Source of the DNA: Deuterostichococcus epilithicus
Taxonomy: Eukaryota; Chlorophyta; Trebouxiophyceae; Prasiolales; Stichococcaceae
Length of the DNA: 64,000 nt
Assembly (NCBI GenBank): GCA_033439295.1
Contig: JAVTLE010000016.1
Coordinates: forward strand, 2,728,001 to 2,792,000
Direction: 5' to 3'
The notes below the pieces were generated by a model. The model saw only the letters and a program-made list of their open reading frames with translations, was not told the DNA's origin and ran no database searches. Positions 60,969 to 64,000 of this stretch are shown piece by piece (within the stretch, counting starts at the first letter, position 1; the number at the start of each line of letters is the position of its first letter). Both the position numbers and the translations under genes were made by a program.

Positions 60969-63077
60969 TCAACCTAGGCTGTAGCGCGCCACCCTGATAT
61001 CGATGCTGACTGTCAATAATTCACATTCCCGGATCGCCTCCCGCTGAGCAGCTTTAGCCTTGTGGAAGTAGGGCGTCATTGCAAGCAGCTCCGCCGCGGT
61101 TGGGCCTGTAAGTTTCAGAGGGTACTGGACCACTTCGACGTGCTCCACTGCTGGTAGGCCCTGGAAGCAACAGCAGAACTGTTTCCCCCAGCATCAATGG
61201 CATGGGGGAGGGTTCAGATGCCGCAAGTGCGCAGCTCGGACGCTGTGTGCTATGCCATAAACAATCATCATCTTCAGCCACTCGCTGGCACTGGCAGCAA
61301 TGCGAGCTGGCTTTGCAGCAGGCAGTTTGCTGTGACCGAGGAGCATGCGGAAGCTGGACAGTGGAGTTGCTCCACCTGCATGTCCGGGTCGGTCGCTTGC
61401 CGCGCCGGCAGCGCCTGGGGACTGTCGTAGAACAGGTCCCGGAACTCCGCCAGGTGGCGCGGCCCCGGGGAGGCGACCACCAGCGTGCCGCCGGGGCGCA
61501 GCACCCGCCGGAACTCGGCCGCGGGGCACGGCGCAAAGACGCTGAGCACCGCGTCGAATGCCTGCGGCGGTGGCAGCAATAGGAGGTTTGAGGTCAACAG
61601 TAAACCCTTCACTGCAGTTGGGGCAAGCGTCTGCGCCGGGTCTGCATTTTGCAACGGCCACGTCCTGCAATGCTCAAAGTCGACCTGGCAGGATGCCTCC
61701 CCACCATTGTTTCCAGTGGGTCAGGGGCACGAGGTCACATCTCCCAGCCGTGCGTTGGCGTGGAAGGAGTGCAAGGCCAAAGTCACTACGGGCACTCGAG
61801 GGGCCTCTGACCTGGTCGTCGAATGGCAGGCGGTAGGAGCTGGCAACGGCGAACTGGGCACCCTTGTGCCGACCGGCTGCCAGTCGCACGGCAACCTTTG
61901 ACACGTCCAGCCCGAAGGCGGCAGCAGCAGGGTGTTCTGCTGATTGCAGCCGCGCCAGCACCTGCCCTAGGTAGTATCCCTCGCCTGCGGGAGTCGTATA
62001 TGCGATCCTCGGCACCATGACAGATTGACACGCCAGGACGCGCAGCAGCATCCTGAAATGAGGCCGGGCGCCTGTCTGGGGGACTCATATGGCGTCACCT
62101 CGTGTCCCAACAGCAGAAAGCATGGGTCCGAGGGTGCTCAGAAGAACAAGAACGCACCGCAGCCTGCGTCCAGGATGCGGAATGGCCTGCCGGACGCAAG
62201 CCGCTGCCCGCCCGCGGCGCCGCCATGGTGCAGCACTACTTCGCCCGCTGCATCCCCGCCGTCTGCTGCCGCACAAGCTGCCGCCCCGCCAGCTGCTGCG
62301 TGTCCCGGCCGCTGGCCAGCCTGCGCTGGCGCCGTGGAACACGGTAAGGTCGCAACTGGCCGCTGCGCCGCCACTGCGCCGCCGCTCTGCAGGCCGGTCG
62401 CCGCGGCCGCTGCCACCGCGTCCGCAACCTGCTGGTAGTGTCCACCGTCCAGAAATGCTCGCCGCGCCCTCACCTGCAGCCATAGAGGTGAGCGCATGGA
62501 CGCTGCACGAGCCTCTCGCGAGCCTTTCAGTAAGCGCTGTTGGTCCGACCTTCATACCTCGCGCAGAGGTATCTCTCCTTGGTATGTGGACACTGTGAAC
62601 AACCATGATGCGTCATTCAGGAGAGAAAATAGCTGCCATCCTCACCATGGCTTCGCTGTCGCCGGCGTCTGCCGAGCTCTTTGATGCCAGCCGGCCCGCC
62701 GGCAGCAGGTTGATGTGGCCCTGCCGAGCCACCGAGATGGCGTGTCCGCTGGCGCAGTGCAGCGCCGTGCCGCTGGGCGCCGGCAGCAGCGGCTGCTGGC
62801 ATGTCGGACACCGCCACCACATTGCCGCTGCTGCTGCTGCTGCTGCTGCTGGCTGAGACTGAGTGTGCTGCGGAGCCGTGTCGGTGATGCCACTGACGCG
62901 GCCGCTGCTGCCGCCCACATGGCTGCCATTGCTGGGCGGTGCAGGCGCAGTCCGCCGACTGCGAGCTGGATGCGCGCGCCTTGAAGAAGCAGAGTTTGGC
63001 GCCGCGTTGGCCACCATGCCTGCACGGCTGGTGGCTGCATGGCTGCCTGATGTGCGTATGCGTCGCACCCTGAGCAT
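60969..63077 (-). CDS. RlmA-type rRNA (guanine-N1) methyltransferase, probably organellar
   Basis: Five exons close in frame to about 432 residues: 63077-62646, 62473-62158, 61984-61812, 61561-61376, 61160-60969. The protein starts with a Ser/Arg/Ala-rich extension (MLRVRRIRTSGSHAATSRAG), probably a transit peptide; bacterial RlmA lacks it. A zinc-binding C-x2-C...C-x3-H unit follows (CPTCQQ...LHCASGH), then GHINLLPAG and ARRAFLDGGHYQQ. The SAM pocket is split by an intron: ILDAGCG then EGYYLGQVLARL. Then come AFGLDVSKVAVRLAA, ASSYRLPFDDQ and FAPCPAAEFRRVLRPGGTLV. E. coli RlmA methylates G745 of 23S rRNA, so plastid or mitochondrial rRNA is the likely target here. A start at 63239 or 63017 is also possible. 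The second exon carries a long low-complexity Ala/Gly insertion. Confidence 0.88.
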
Positions 63078-63485
63078 TGCAGATGCAGGAACCCCTGTGC
63101 ACCGGCTGTGCCTTGCATGTTGGCTAAGGAGATGAATCGTGTTGAAGGTCCTATGCCTGTGGATCTGGAACAGCGCTGGCGATCGAGAAAAGTCTGGGGT
63201 GAGGAGGCCGCTGCGGAGCATGTGGCAAATGTGTGCCATGCTATCGCAGCGCCGTGCACCGCGTCGCGCCTACAAGCTCAAGTTCAGACTCTGTAGTACT
63301 TGCGCTGACAATTCTGCAAGTTGATTCTGCGACAGCGCCTTCGGACCACCAGCACCTGGCTGCACGTGCGTGTGTCGGATCTCCTCCAAGTCTGGCAATT
63401 GTGACCAAGCTACATGCAGCAGGGTCTGGCTCAAAAGCAATTTGCCGCTTAATTCAGTAGATAGAACAAGAGACATCTGGCCGAG
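63078..63485. promoter_or_regulatory. Divergent region between the rRNA methyltransferase and second MIF gene
   Basis: About 400 bases between two divergent start codons, presumably both promoters. If the methyltransferase begins at 63239 it would shorten. No clear element. Confidence 0.4.
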
Positions 63486-64000
63486 ATGCCGACCGTCAAC
63501 CTCTACACCAACGGTGCATCCCCTCGATCGGTCCAGCACTAGTCCAGCTCTGCGTCTGCCAAGTGCACAGCTGCCAACTGTAACACTCTCAGCTAACTCT
63601 GAAATTTTCACGAACGATCTTCCAATGCACAAACTTACAGAGCATCCTGCGACTACTGTGCATTACACCAAAGCAGGGCTGCGCATGGTGGTACTGCGCA
63701 TGGTGGTACTGTCGGTTGATGCTGATTGCTGTGTGCAGTAAGCACCGTACCCGACAAGAAGGAGCTGCTCACGAGGCTGTCTGCGACGGCTTCCAAGGCC
63801 ATAGGGAAGCCAGAGCAGGTAGAAACCGTTAATGTCAGCACGGCCTACATTGGGCAAGGTGCCCGGCTTCCAACCTGCCGGCAATCCCATTGAGACATTC
63901 TTACAGCAGAATTCGCACATGCCACATCTGACAGGGCATCATTCTTGCCAGCAGTGGTGCGACTCGCCAGTTTCGACTGCAACTGCTTTTGACCAAGGGC
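63486..64000 (+). CDS. MIF-like tautomerase, second copy (cut by window end)
   Basis: Exons 63486-63513 (MPTVNLYTN, giving the catalytic Pro1) and 63739-63818 (VSTVPDKKELLTRLSATAS, then KAIGKPEQ) are followed by a GTAGAA donor; the rest lies beyond the window. The intron sits after the same residue and in the same phase as in the copy at 59332. Together with the similar KELLTRL and KAIGKPE motifs this marks a paralogue pair. The two copies are about 4 kb apart on one strand, with the methyltransferase gene inverted between them. The first intron contains a 15-base tandem duplication (63680-63709). Confidence 0.85.

Noticed and set aside
60969-63077. Bacterial contamination as the source of the RlmA-like gene
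   Set aside because: Four introns with proper splice sites, in frame, and a targeting-like extension show a eukaryotic nuclear gene.
19409-63709. Short perfect tandem duplications (12-18 bases) at 6125, 19409, 28944 and 63680
   Set aside because: They are simple slippage products and do not include splice sites, so I kept them apart from the exon-edge copies.

Overview
The window looks like nuclear DNA of a green alga, most plausibly a trebouxiophyte (Chlorella-type) chlorophyte. Three observations support this: nuclear PsaE and plant-type phytoene desaturase genes with transit-peptide-like N-termini, GC-rich genes cut into many small exons, and plant-type telomere heptamers (TTTAGGG) scattered in introns. 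The lineage is an inference; the gene families are read directly from the sequence.

Layout, left to right: the 3' end of mitochondrial ATP synthase subunit d (+, to 676); a mechanosensitive MscS/MSL channel with an EF-hand (+, about 2528-13255); phytoene desaturase (+, 14338-19391); mRNA-decapping enzyme DCP2 (-, 19837-23554); an RMC1/Mic1-like regulator of MON1-CCZ1 (+, 24227-28907); a 2H phosphoesterase (+, 29260-32170); an armadillo-repeat/BTB protein (-, 33302 to about 41661); translation factor eIF2D (+, 42793-47617); photosystem I PsaE (+, 48158-49598); a Vps62-like protein (-, 50433-53368); a small twin-CX9C mitochondrial protein (-, 53684-54607); the complex I assembly factor NDUFAF5 (+, 54910-58933); a MIF-like protein (+, from 59332); an RlmA-type rRNA methyltransferase (-, 60969-63077); and a second MIF paralogue cut by the window end (+, from 63486). 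Exon chains were built by hand from splice sites, reading phase and family resemblance. They close in frame for PDS, eIF2D, PsaE, NDUFAF5, RlmA and the CX9C protein. The 5' ends of the channel and of the ARM/BTB gene, parts of RMC1 and Vps62, and the 3' end of the first MIF gene remain uncertain.

The genes do not form one pathway. There is a loose organellar theme: plastid (PDS, PsaE, perhaps RlmA) and mitochondrion (ATPQ, CX9C protein, NDUFAF5). The CX9C and NDUFAF5 genes share a 302-base divergent promoter region.

The most striking signal is not a gene. In at least seven genes, introns carry decayed direct copies of the neighbouring exon edge together with its splice site, usually 60-245 bases away. 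In the CX9C gene such a copy kept a usable acceptor, a GTAAGT donor and the correct phase, so it may be a mutually exclusive exon. Telomere-type heptamers sit within about 30 bases of many splice sites, and at least eight introns appear to use GC rather than GT donors. I saw no rRNA, tRNA, CRISPR array, complete transposon or viral element.
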